Origin: Chryseobacterium paludis
Lineage (GTDB): Bacteria > Bacteroidota > Bacteroidia > Flavobacteriales > Weeksellaceae
Assembly: GCF_025403485.1 (NCBI RefSeq)
Contig: NZ_CP099966.1
Coordinates: 3,075,001-3,139,000 of the forward strand
Reading direction: 5' to 3'
DNA: 64,000 nucleotides
In this document: in pieces, positions 20,450 through 29,426 of the stretch
Layout: each line of letters opens with the position of its first letter
Position numbering within the stretch: position 1 is the stretch's first letter
Translations under genes and position numbers: made by a program
The notes under the pieces: model-generated
What the model was told of the DNA's origin: nothing
What the model saw: the letters and a program-made list of their open reading frames with translations, nothing else
The model's database searches: none

Positions 20450-23011
20450 TTATTTCTTTTTAGCAACTGTTTTCTTTGCAGCCGGTAATTTTTTTGTTGT
20501 CGTTGTTTTTTTCGCAGCGGGTTTCTTTTTTTCTGCAAAAGCTTTAGGATCCTGATCTGTAATCCATTTTTTCACCTCATCTAAAGAAATTTCTTTCAAA
20601 TCTTCAGCATCATATTTTGTATCATCTTTTTTCTTTGGTATTTTGAACATTGCTTTTCCAAATTTAATAAATGGACCCCATCTACCATTTTCAAGAGATA
20701 TTTTTTCTTTTTCCCACTGCTGAATATATCTATTTGCTTCCTTTTCTAATTTAGCATCAATTAATTCGTTAATATCACTTTGAGAAAGATTATCAAAATC
20801 ATATTTCTTAGGAACATTCACAAAGATGCTTTGATATTTAATGAAAGGCCCAAACCTTCCTGTTCCCTTTGTTACAGGCTCTCCTTTATAAGTAGCAATC
20901 GGAGCATCTGCTTTTTTCTTTTCTCCAATAATTTCTTCCGCCCGGTTTTGATCTACAGAAAGTGGATCTTCACCTTTTGGAATACTGATATAAGTTTCAC
21001 CCCATTTTACATAAGGTCCAAACCTACCAACACCTACAGAAACAGTCTGATCCTCAAAATCTTTTAAATCAAAAGGTAATTTAAATAGTTCCAATGCATC
21101 TTCAAGACTAATTGTCGCAATATTCTGACCACTCATCAACGATGCGAAAGTAGGCTTTTCCTCATCTTCGGTTTCACCGATCTGAATCATTGCCCCAAAT
21201 CTTCCGATCCTTGCATGAACGTTCTTACCTGTTTTAGGATCAATTCCTAATAATCTATCTCCATTAGCACGGTCTGCATTTTCTTCGACATCTGCAATTC
21301 TAGGGTGGAATTTGGAATAGAAATCGATCATCATTTCTTTCCACTTTTGTTCTCCATTAGCAATCTCATCAAAGCTTTCCTCCACTCTCGCGGTAAACCC
21401 ATAATCTAAGATTTCTTTGAAATGATCGATCAGGAAGTCATTTACAACTTCTCCAATATCTGTGGGAACAAATTTATTTTTATCGCCACCAAACTTTTCA
21501 TCAAGTATTACTTTTTTGATCTTGTCTTTAACCAAGGTCATTTTTACTACTTCACGCGTTTGTGGTTCTATTTCACGTTTATCAACATATTCACGATTTT
21601 GAATAGTTTGAATTGTTGGTGCATACGTTGAAGGACGGCCAATTCCTAATTCTTCAAGTTTTCTTACCAATCCTGCTTCTGTATACCTTGCACTAGGTCT
21701 AGTGAATTTCTCAGTTGCATTAATTGTTTTATAGCTTAAAATTTCTCCTACTTTTACTTTCGGAAGTAATTTCTCATTGTTTTCTTCATCTTCCTCTTCG
21801 GTTTTCACAATGCCATAGGCCTTTAAGAAACCATCAAAAATAATAACCTCACCTTGTGCTTCAAAATTCTGAGGCAGAACAGGATTTCCTATTTCAATAA
21901 CTGTTTTCTCTATCTTGGCATTTGCCATTTGAGAAGCTAGTGTTCTTCTATATATTAACTGATAAAGCTTGTTTAATTGTGCATCCCCAATACTTTTAAC
22001 AGCGAAGTCGGTTGGACGAATTGCTTCGTGAGCCTCCTGTGCTGATGCTGATTTAGTGGTATAATTTCTTGGAGAAGAATATGCTGCTCCATATTCCGAT
22101 ACAATCTGCTTTTTGGAACCTTCAATTGCTTCCTGAGAAAGATTTACTGAGTCGGTTCTCATATAGGTAATGTACCCTTCTTCATATAGTCTTTGTGCAA
22201 GACGCATTGTATTGGTTACATTATATCCTAATCTTGATGATGCTTCCTGTTGCAATGTAGAAGTCGTAAAAGGAGCCGAAGCAGTGCGTGTTCCGGGTTT
22301 TGTTTCAACATTCAGAACTTTAAATTCCGTAGTCTTAGCTTTTTCAAGGAATTTTTCAGCTTCATCTTCTTTTTCAAAATCCTTTTTAAGTTTTGCAGCA
22401 ATTTCCTGGTCTCCACTATTTAAGAAAATTCCGTCCAGCTTAAAACTTGCTTTAGGAGTAAATACTCGTATTTCTTTTTCTCTTTCAACAACTAATCTCA
22501 CAGCAACCGATTGAACTCTTCCTGCAGATAATCCTGGTTTTACTTTCTTCCAAAGAACCGGAGACATTTCAAAACCTACGATCCTATCCAAAACTCTTCT
22601 TGCCTGTTGTGCATTTACTAAATTTTGGTCGATATCTCTTGGATTTTCAATGGCCTTTAGAATCGCATTTTTAGTAATTTCGTGGAAAACAATTCGTTTT
22701 CTGTTTTCCGGTTTTAATTTTAATTCATCTGCCAAATGCCATGCTATAGCCTCACCTTCACGGTCTTCATCGGAAGCTAGCCAAACTATTTCAGCTTTCT
22801 TTACGGCAGATTTTAATTCTGTTACCAATTTCTTCTTGTCAGCAGAAACTTCGTAATCAGGACTGAAGGTCTCAAGGTCAATACCCATTCCTTTTTTAGG
22901 TAAATCACGGATGTGACCGAAGCTGGATTTTACTTCGAAATCTTTTCCTAAATATTTCTGAATAGTTTTTGCTTTGGCCGGGGACTCTACGATTACTAAA
23001 TTTTTCGACAT
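20450..23011 (-). CDS. topA: DNA topoisomerase I (type IA)
   Basis: The 853-residue protein starts with the Toprim domain (NLVIVESPAKAKTIQKYLG; acidic DEDREGEAIAWHL segment). It has the catalytic-Tyr motif YITYMRTDS (near residue 284) and the DNA-binding QEAHEAIRPTD and IGRPSTYAPTI blocks. Three or four Toprim C-terminal repeats (patterns such as GRFGPYVKWGE, GRFGPFIKYQS, GRWGPFIKFGK) replace zinc fingers. The tail (about the last 35 residues) is almost all Lys, Ala and Thr. It relaxes negative supercoils by single-strand cleavage. A -7-like TACTTTTG lies at 23032-23025. Confidence 0.97.
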   Translation of the reverse strand: MSKNLVIVESPAKAKTIQKYLGKDFEVKSSFGHIRDLPKKGMGIDLETFSPDYEVSADKKKLVTELKSAVKKAEIVWLASDEDREGEAIAWHLADELKLKPENRKRIVFHEITKNAILKAIENPRDIDQNLVNAQQARRVLDRIVGFEMSPVLWKKVKPGLSAGRVQSVAVRLVVEREKEIRVFTPKASFKLDGIFLNSGDQEIAAKLKKDFEKEDEAEKFLEKAKTTEFKVLNVETKPGTRTASAPFTTSTLQQEASSRLGYNVTNTMRLAQRLYEEGYITYMRTDSVNLSQEAIEGSKKQIVSEYGAAYSSPRNYTTKSASAQEAHEAIRPTDFAVKSIGDAQLNKLYQLIYRRTLASQMANAKIEKTVIEIGNPVLPQNFEAQGEVIIFDGFLKAYGIVKTEEEDEENNEKLLPKVKVGEILSYKTINATEKFTRPSARYTEAGLVRKLEELGIGRPSTYAPTIQTIQNREYVDKREIEPQTREVVKMTLVKDKIKKVILDEKFGGDKNKFVPTDIGEVVNDFLIDHFKEILDYGFTARVEESFDEIANGEQKWKEMMIDFYSKFHPRIADVEENADRANGDRLLGIDPKTGKNVHARIGRFGAMIQIGETEDEEKPTFASLMSGQNIATISLEDALELFKLPFDLKDFEDQTVSVGVGRFGPYVKWGETYISIPKGEDPLSVDQNRAEEIIGEKKKADAPIATYKGEPVTKGTGRFGPFIKYQSIFVNVPKKYDFDNLSQSDINELIDAKLEKEANRYIQQWEKEKISLENGRWGPFIKFGKAMFKIPKKKDDTKYDAEDLKEISLDEVKKWITDQDPKAFAEKKKPAAKKTTTTKKLPAAKKTVAKKK

Positions 23012-23217
23012 TCTAAAATTTTTGCAAAAGTAAAGCTTTTTTATTAGATAGGTTTTGTTACATCTGTTTAATTTAAAAACCGGATCACCTTAAAGAAGTT
23101 CATTTTGGGGGTTTTAGACTTTTTAAACTGATTATTTTGCTGAAATTATTGCATTCAAAATGACTTTATAGAATTTTTCTTCTATCATTATAAGATCGAT
23201 AAATAATAGCATAATCA

Positions 23218-23251
23218 AAAAAAGCTGCTCCTAAAATGAAACAGCTTTTTT
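23218..23251 (-). terminator. Terminator after the duplicated cargo protein gene
   Basis: On the minus strand, AAAAAGCTG pairs with CAGCTTTTT around a loop of about 14 bases and ends in a T run. It lies 20 bp past the stop codon at 23272. Confidence 0.78.
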
Positions 23252-23271
23252 ATTTTAAATAATATAGATAA

Positions 23272-26200
23272 CTATTCTTTAATAATTTTAATAAAACTAT
23301 CTGAATTATTAATTCTCATTAAATATGCCCCAGCAATCAATGATGAAAGATCGGTCTTCCCATCTAAAAATTTACCTGATTTCACTAACTGTCCGGACAT
23401 ATTATATATTTGATAATAGTAACCCTCATTATTATTTGATGCCTTAATGTGCAATTCATTTTTTATAGGATTAGGATATACGGAAACTCTTTCTTTAGCT
23501 AATATACCTTCAGCTTCATTTTCACTTAAAACAGTGGCCGCTTTTGTAACTGGCGAAGATGTAATCTGAAGCTTTGGAACGACCCCTTCTTCATTTCCAT
23601 TTTCATCATATTTGATTTTTACACAACGGCAGCTCATTCCAAAATAAGGATCATTATTATCATGAAAAGTAATCATACGATTTGCACTTGAAGCTGCATC
23701 AAATAAAATACTAATTGGTCTCCCTATGTAGTTAGATACTAAAGCTCCTGTCCAAATTCCGGGATATTGAAAATTAAGCACATTGTAAGTCCCCTGTGCA
23801 GACTGATTTCCAGTCACACTCCTAAATCCTCTACTACCGGAATTGGGGTAATTTCCAGTATTGTAAGCGTAGTGGTTAAAAGTATATCCGATGGTTGAAG
23901 TGGTGCTCGGATTTCTAACCCTCACCCCTAAATAATCATTAACGATACTATATTGAGTAGCTACATTTTTATCTTTTTTATACCAGGGTGTCATTCCAAA
24001 ATCCTTACCCGATACAATGGCAACACCAGAAACATCTGGAATTCTCCAACCTGCAGGACAGGGGTCGAATACGGACTTCTGACCTCCTCTTCCCCATCTA
24101 TCTGCTCCCAGATTAGGTTCAGTTGATAACCAGTCTGTCCCATTGGTATAGTTGGGTACACTACTGTTGTAAGGAGCAAAAGTACTTGGAACCATATATA
24201 CAAGAGGATTCCTTACAGAATAAGATAAAACCTTTGCAATTTTATCGGATGTTTTATCTGTGTCTAATAAATTAACATTAGCCGCATAACTATTATAAGG
24301 TACTATATAATTTCCTGAAATATTATTGTAGTTTGCAGCGGTAAGAGTAGTATAGCCGACAGCTCCACTAGCTGATACATTTCCCAAAAATACATTGTAA
24401 GAAGTTCTATTATCAGCATTTTGGAATGTAGGAATGGGATCTTTTCTTCCCCATTGATAATGTAATCCTGTAGATGCCCTTATTTTTGTCAACTCAGCAG
24501 AAGTTGGGGTAAGATTATTGACTACTGTTGGAAATGCATCAATTGCTCCTAAGTTTCTATCCATAAATTCTGTCTGTAAGATCACATCTGCTTTATCTAC
24601 ATAATTGATATAGTTGGTCACATTTCCAACAGGTAATTCTGTAGTATATATACGACTGTTAATAGGAGTATCCGTGACCCATATATGCCAGCTCCAATAA
24701 ACAGGATTAGTAATTGCACCATTATGTAGGGTAATTACAGCATTTCCACTTTGATTAGGATTAATAACAACTAAAATTTTCGTGTTGCTTAAATCACTTA
24801 AAGATCCTGGAGTAGAATTAGCAATCGTTACATTACTGATCAGATTACTATTGGTTGTCCAAAGTACATTGCCTTTCAGGTTATTAAAATTAGCAGGGCT
24901 TAAAATATCATGATTATTAAGAATCTGACTCTGAACTGAGAACGCTTTACTAACAGGAATTTCAATAGTGGATACTGCATTAGTTTTTACTATCTGATAA
25001 GTATTAGGATTATCAATTCCTTCTCGGTACTCATCAGTAACATTTAAAAACTCAGTTGGAAAATCGTAACTATCGACAAGATATAAAGGATCTTTTATAC
25101 ATCTACAGCCATTAGCCTCAGAGGTATTCATGCTTGCTAATGGCATATATTGGAATCTCCCTTTTACGGTGGGGAAATTTGAATCAGGAACATCGGCCTG
25201 CCCTTTATCTGGAATCATAAATAGCCCCCTTGCAATGGTAGCTGGCGTTGTATCAAATTGTCTGGCCATAGTTGCCGTCCATATACTTGTATGATGCTGA
25301 TCTGCATATTGACCAGCCTGCATATTTATAGCAATCTGACCGGTTCCTGGAAATATTCCCATATCATATCCACCTGTATCTGACAAATCAAATGCAATAT
25401 TCGGATATAATTTAATACCCTGCATAAAGAGAGGCATACTTGAATCAGTGGGTTTTATAATATGATAACCATTGGATTCAAAAATATTTTTTGCCATATT
25501 GGTTCTGGTACCAAAAGGCGAGAAATCAATTCTGATATCATCGGTATAACTTGCCGAGGCCTGGTTAGCAACCAAAGCAGAGGGAATTCTCCAGCCATTT
25601 GGACATGGGTCATAAGAGGACTTATCTCGATAAGGCTGTGCTGCAGCATCAGTATTATAGTTTGTATTTAGTTTGCCCTGTGAATTATCAGACCATAAAT
25701 TAAGTTCTGTAAGCTGACTATCTTTAAAATTAGATGACTTCCCAAACCAGTTAACCATTAGATTAGTATTGTTATTATAATATGCGGGACCAGAATTATC
25801 ATCTTTATTTACATAGATAAGACTAAGTGGATTTCTTACCGCAAGTCTGATATTGTTCTTAACCTCAGCATCTGACAGTAATACAAATTTTCTAAGATCA
25901 TCAATTTTAATAGCATTAGTAAAGTTTTTAGCACCACGATGTCTAACTCTCCCAATGGAACCTGACACTTCATAAAAATCATTACCTCTGTATACAAGGG
26001 GAGGTATTGGGTCTTTTCTTCCCCATTGATATAAAAGACCTCCATTTCTATTCCATTCTGTACCGGTTATAGTTCCGCTTACGGAGCCTAAATCCCTATC
26101 CATCCACCTCCAGTCCGAATCTGGAATAGCTTCAATAGTTCCATCATTCTTTTCTCTTGTTATACCTTCAAAACTTTTGTACGATGACCCATTTGTTGGA

Positions 26201-26778
26201 TCATCGGTAACCCATATATGCCAGGACCAAAAAATATCACCATTTACTTTAAAAGCAATCACTGCATTTCCCTCTTTTGCTTTATTTATCGGAACTTTAA
26301 TTTTTGCATTCTGTCCAGAATCTACTACTTCTAAGGAATAACTGTCTTCACTAATGATCAATCCGGGAACATCCTCCCATAATATATCGGCTGTAAGCTT
26401 TCCATCAGGAATACCTCCGCTTCCGATATATTTGTCGCTTTCCCACATAGCATATGCTTTTCTGACTGGTATAAGGAGTCCTCCATAATTTTGACTAGGA
26501 TCAAAAATATAACTATTAGGAGCTTTTGTCCAATCAACAACAGCTTTTCTGGCTTCAGATCCATTTTTATCCTTTTCCGATGAAAAGGGTCTTAAATGGT
26601 CTTGTGTTTTATTTTTATTGATGTTCTGTGAAATCGTAATTAAGGAGTCATTACTTTTAGTATAATGACTGAAAGACTTTTGAATATTTCTTCCAAATCC
26701 TGAACCGGTACCAGAATAAGCACTAATTGATACAAGGCAAAAAATTGCCATTAAATTTTTGAATACTATATTTTTCAT
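23272..26778 (-). CDS. Large secreted protein with two repeated modules and a type IX sorting domain
   Basis: The 1168-residue protein has a signal peptide (FKNLMAIFCLVSISAYS) and a C-terminal type A sorting domain (VSVYPNPIKNELHIKAS to FIKIIKE). Between them, two modules of about 500 residues share motifs in the same order: WSWHIWVTD, MDRxLG, YQWGRKDPIP, SVRNPL or AVRNPL, DPCPxGWRIP, and a Cys-rich CRC(V/I)K ending. This pattern resembles the Fibrobacter-type major paralogous domain found in many Bacteroidetes surface proteins; that match is from memory. The start at 26778 gives the signal peptide. It would be exported by the type IX system; the substrate or role is unknown. Confidence 0.86.
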   Translation of the reverse strand: MKNIVFKNLMAIFCLVSISAYSGTGSGFGRNIQKSFSHYTKSNDSLITISQNINKNKTQDHLRPFSSEKDKNGSEARKAVVDWTKAPNSYIFDPSQNYGGLLIPVRKAYAMWESDKYIGSGGIPDGKLTADILWEDVPGLIISEDSYSLEVVDSGQNAKIKVPINKAKEGNAVIAFKVNGDIFWSWHIWVTDDPTNGSSYKSFEGITREKNDGTIEAIPDSDWRWMDRDLGSVSGTITGTEWNRNGGLLYQWGRKDPIPPLVYRGNDFYEVSGSIGRVRHRGAKNFTNAIKIDDLRKFVLLSDAEVKNNIRLAVRNPLSLIYVNKDDNSGPAYYNNNTNLMVNWFGKSSNFKDSQLTELNLWSDNSQGKLNTNYNTDAAAQPYRDKSSYDPCPNGWRIPSALVANQASASYTDDIRIDFSPFGTRTNMAKNIFESNGYHIIKPTDSSMPLFMQGIKLYPNIAFDLSDTGGYDMGIFPGTGQIAINMQAGQYADQHHTSIWTATMARQFDTTPATIARGLFMIPDKGQADVPDSNFPTVKGRFQYMPLASMNTSEANGCRCIKDPLYLVDSYDFPTEFLNVTDEYREGIDNPNTYQIVKTNAVSTIEIPVSKAFSVQSQILNNHDILSPANFNNLKGNVLWTTNSNLISNVTIANSTPGSLSDLSNTKILVVINPNQSGNAVITLHNGAITNPVYWSWHIWVTDTPINSRIYTTELPVGNVTNYINYVDKADVILQTEFMDRNLGAIDAFPTVVNNLTPTSAELTKIRASTGLHYQWGRKDPIPTFQNADNRTSYNVFLGNVSASGAVGYTTLTAANYNNISGNYIVPYNSYAANVNLLDTDKTSDKIAKVLSYSVRNPLVYMVPSTFAPYNSSVPNYTNGTDWLSTEPNLGADRWGRGGQKSVFDPCPAGWRIPDVSGVAIVSGKDFGMTPWYKKDKNVATQYSIVNDYLGVRVRNPSTTSTIGYTFNHYAYNTGNYPNSGSRGFRSVTGNQSAQGTYNVLNFQYPGIWTGALVSNYIGRPISILFDAASSANRMITFHDNNDPYFGMSCRCVKIKYDENGNEEGVVPKLQITSSPVTKAATVLSENEAEGILAKERVSVYPNPIKNELHIKASNNNEGYYYQIYNMSGQLVKSGKFLDGKTDLSSLIAGAYLMRINNSDSFIKIIKE

Positions 26779-27043
26779 ATCCTTAGCTTTGGTGTTATTA
26801 CAGCAATACAAATCTTAAGCCCTCATCAACAAATAGTGATTTATATTACTAATAATGATTTAATAGAATTATTATAATGTAAACAACACAATCCTAAAGC
26901 ATTATATGTAAATATTTCATTTCTGAACCCGGACGGCGCAAAACTACAATTTTATATTAGGAAATTGTAAATAAGTTGTGTAAATTTTTATAAATAATAA
27001 AATCAAATACCCCCATACAGTAACCTTAGGGCATGAATTCATT

Positions 27044-27075
27044 AAAAAAGACGAAACATAATGCTTCGTCTTTTT
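27044..27075 (-). terminator. Terminator after the EpsG-like gene
   Basis: On the minus strand, AAAAAGACGAA pairs with TTCGTCTTTTT around an 8- to 9-base loop. It lies 20 bp after the stop at 27096. It is almost symmetrical, so it could work in either direction. Confidence 0.82.
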
Positions 27076-27095
27076 ATTAATATTGTAGAGCTAAA

Positions 27096-28235
27096 TTAAG
27101 GTAGAATATGGTTTTTGTAAAGATCAATGGTAAACCTTCCACCAATAATATTTCTGAAACTGGAGAATACCACGAAGTTGAATATCGTTAACGCAATAAT
27201 AAATGAATAGATCATTTTTTTTGTATTGTCAGAAACCACATACATTGCGTTGGGAATCAGCACAAAGGAGAAGCCAATAAATGCGCCTGCCAATCTTGAT
27301 GAAAATATAGGATTATTTCTAAATATAAAATAAAGACAAATTCCAATTACTGCATAATTTCTATGGTATTCGTAGTATGGATATTTCTCTTTCATTGGAG
27401 TATCAAAAACAAACAAAAAGAATGTCAGGATCGCCATCAGGGCTTCAGGAATACCAAAGCCTCCATTCAGCCTTTGAGCGGTCTCGTCCACATATCCGTT
27501 AAAGCCTTCTACCAGCATACTGTCTGAAGCAATATTACTTAAAAAATCACCAAATACCTTATAGACCTCAAATGGAGATAAAAATATTGATCCTATAATT
27601 AATGCAAGCATGACTGTTTTATTCAATGGCACCCTTGCAAGCCAGTACATTGGTAAAAATATATAACATACATTGTGGATACCGGAAGCTATAAAGACAA
27701 ACAACAAATAGTGCCACAGCTTCCTTTCTTTAATATATCTGATCGCAAAATAAATAATAAAGGTTCCTAAATTCTGTCGGATTTGCCCACTTTCTCCAAT
27801 GAAGAAATTGGGGATAAACATAAACAATGTAAAAGTGAATGGATAAAAAGTATTGTCCTCAGTGTATTTGATCTTAAAAAAGATAGCAAAAATCGCTATT
27901 ACCAAAGTCAACATATAGAATGGAGCATTGAATACATTGAGTAATATTTTATTGATCAATGCATATAACCATTCTATATCTACATTTTCAGAGCCTTCGA
28001 TATGCAGGGCCTTCAAAAAAATACTCCAATAATCTTTTGTGTCTGAATAAATATAAATCCCTTTATAACTCCCATAATCCGGACCTACACTATCTCGAAG
28101 TCCAGCAATTATTATTAGATAAATACCTAAAAACCAAAACCATTTCTTGTCTACCTTATTTCCAAAAACCTCTTGAACGCTAAAAAATAGCATATAGATA
28201 ATGGCAATTATATAATATGGGTGTAATAAACTCAT
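27096..28235 (-). CDS. EpsG-family membrane protein (polysaccharide polymerase-like)
   Basis: The 379-residue polytopic protein has about 10 membrane helices and EpsG landmarks: AGLRDSVGPDYGSYKGIY after the first helices and GESGQIRQNLGTFIIYFA in the middle, where the Arg-Gln pair follows a hydrophobic run. EpsG-like proteins are presumed Wzy-type polymerases in exopolysaccharide loci. It overlaps the upstream membrane protein gene by 4 bp (ATGA), so the two are co-translated and probably work together. It is separated from the exopolysaccharide genes at 12-18 kb. Confidence 0.84.
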   Translation of the reverse strand: MSLLHPYYIIAIIYMLFFSVQEVFGNKVDKKWFWFLGIYLIIIAGLRDSVGPDYGSYKGIYIYSDTKDYWSIFLKALHIEGSENVDIEWLYALINKILLNVFNAPFYMLTLVIAIFAIFFKIKYTEDNTFYPFTFTLFMFIPNFFIGESGQIRQNLGTFIIYFAIRYIKERKLWHYLLFVFIASGIHNVCYIFLPMYWLARVPLNKTVMLALIIGSIFLSPFEVYKVFGDFLSNIASDSMLVEGFNGYVDETAQRLNGGFGIPEALMAILTFFLFVFDTPMKEKYPYYEYHRNYAVIGICLYFIFRNNPIFSSRLAGAFIGFSFVLIPNAMYVVSDNTKKMIYSFIIALTIFNFVVFSSFRNIIGGRFTIDLYKNHILP

Positions 28236-29239
28236 GCTTGATTCAGATCATTATTAAATTGGTGATACGCAACTACAATTCCAGTAAGAATCAACGGCAG
28301 GAAAAGTCTAACCTCCCAATAAAGCCCAACCATAGTTATCATCATAAGATAAGGCAGGGAAAAAAAGAGATACTTTTTAAAAACAGCCCTATTCTCAATT
28401 GAAATACACAGCTTGTACATAAAATAGAGTACAATACATCCAAATAGTAATCCTGCTAAATTAAAAGGGCTTTCAAAGTTTCTATTAATATAAAAGCCTT
28501 CAACAAAAGTTGTTTCCTGAACAATCATTAATCTCAACCCTAAGTAAGGGATCAAAAAAGCCACTACAAGAGGGATCGTTTTCCAGATAAATTTAAAGTT
28601 TCTTTTCTTAAGGTCATCAACATTTATAAAAAGTGCTGCAAAAAAAGCAATATTTAAGCAGGCCGTTTCTCTCACAAATGTTGATAAAAAAATAACAGCA
28701 ATTAAAATATAGAAATAGGCAGATTTATGCGTATGTAGGTATTTCAGTGTTAGATAAACACCTGATAAATAACAAAAAAGCGCCATCATATCGCAATTAG
28801 TAGGTGCGTACTGTGTAATTACGATAAAGAAAACTGCAAGCAAATGGATTATTCTTCTTACATTAATATTCAAAAGAGGCCCTATCGATTTCAACTTGAG
28901 AATAAAATTAAAAACAATAGAAGAAAGAACAAAGAAAAAGCTATTCATTAAAAAAAGGCCATGATAAAATGCAGTTCCGTTCTTTAAAAGAAATTTGCGA
29001 AAAAAATCTAAATAATTATTAATAATGTATCCTACGGTATCTGTAAGGTATAAACTAAGATAATTAGGGATTACCCTATAAGCATATACAGATGAGAATA
29101 GATAATCGGGGGGCTCTGGCGCTGTCTTCAGTCTTGTATAAGAAGACTCAAATCCATAATAGGACATCGAAAACAGCAATAGCGGAAGTATTATTGTAAA
29201 TAAAAATCCGTTCATTTTTTCATCAAATATTTTCAACAT
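28232..29239 (-). CDS. Polytopic membrane protein of unknown function
   Basis: The 335-residue protein has about 9-10 hydrophobic helices. After the first helix comes a loop with YRVIPNYLSLYLTD, and in the middle the segment STFVRETACLN follows a helix, a layout reminiscent of GT-C glycosyltransferases or polysaccharide polymerases. No family is recognised with confidence. The 4-bp overlap with the EpsG-like gene suggests a two-component membrane step in glycan synthesis. A -7-like TACTTTTG lies upstream at 29311-29304, but the -33 site is TTTA rather than TTTG. Confidence 0.75.
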   Translation of the reverse strand: MLKIFDEKMNGFLFTIILPLLLFSMSYYGFESSYTRLKTAPEPPDYLFSSVYAYRVIPNYLSLYLTDTVGYIINNYLDFFRKFLLKNGTAFYHGLFLMNSFFFVLSSIVFNFILKLKSIGPLLNINVRRIIHLLAVFFIVITQYAPTNCDMMALFCYLSGVYLTLKYLHTHKSAYFYILIAVIFLSTFVRETACLNIAFFAALFINVDDLKKRNFKFIWKTIPLVVAFLIPYLGLRLMIVQETTFVEGFYINRNFESPFNLAGLLFGCIVLYFMYKLCISIENRAVFKKYLFFSLPYLMMITMVGLYWEVRLFLPLILTGIVVAYHQFNNDLNQA

Positions 29240-29375
29240 ATCAAAACAGCTTTTTATTAGGAATAATTTTGTTTTAAAATATATTATTAATAGGGAACAT
29301 TTGCAAAAGTATAAGTTTTTTTCATTTTACCTAAACATTTTATTGATTTTCAGACAAAACTTAAGCGGTAAAAGT

Positions 29376-29405
29376 TTTGAACTAATACTTAAAAAATTAA
29401 ATTTG
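29376..29405 (+). promoter_or_regulatory. Promoter of the flexirubin plus-strand arm
   Basis: TTTG (29376-29379), 18 bp, then TAAATTTG (29398-29405) matches the Bacteroidetes consensus. It lies 21 bp before the ATG of the MMPL fusion gene, giving a very short leader. Confidence 0.78.
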
Positions 29406-29426
29406 CAAACTTGATTTTTTAACGTG

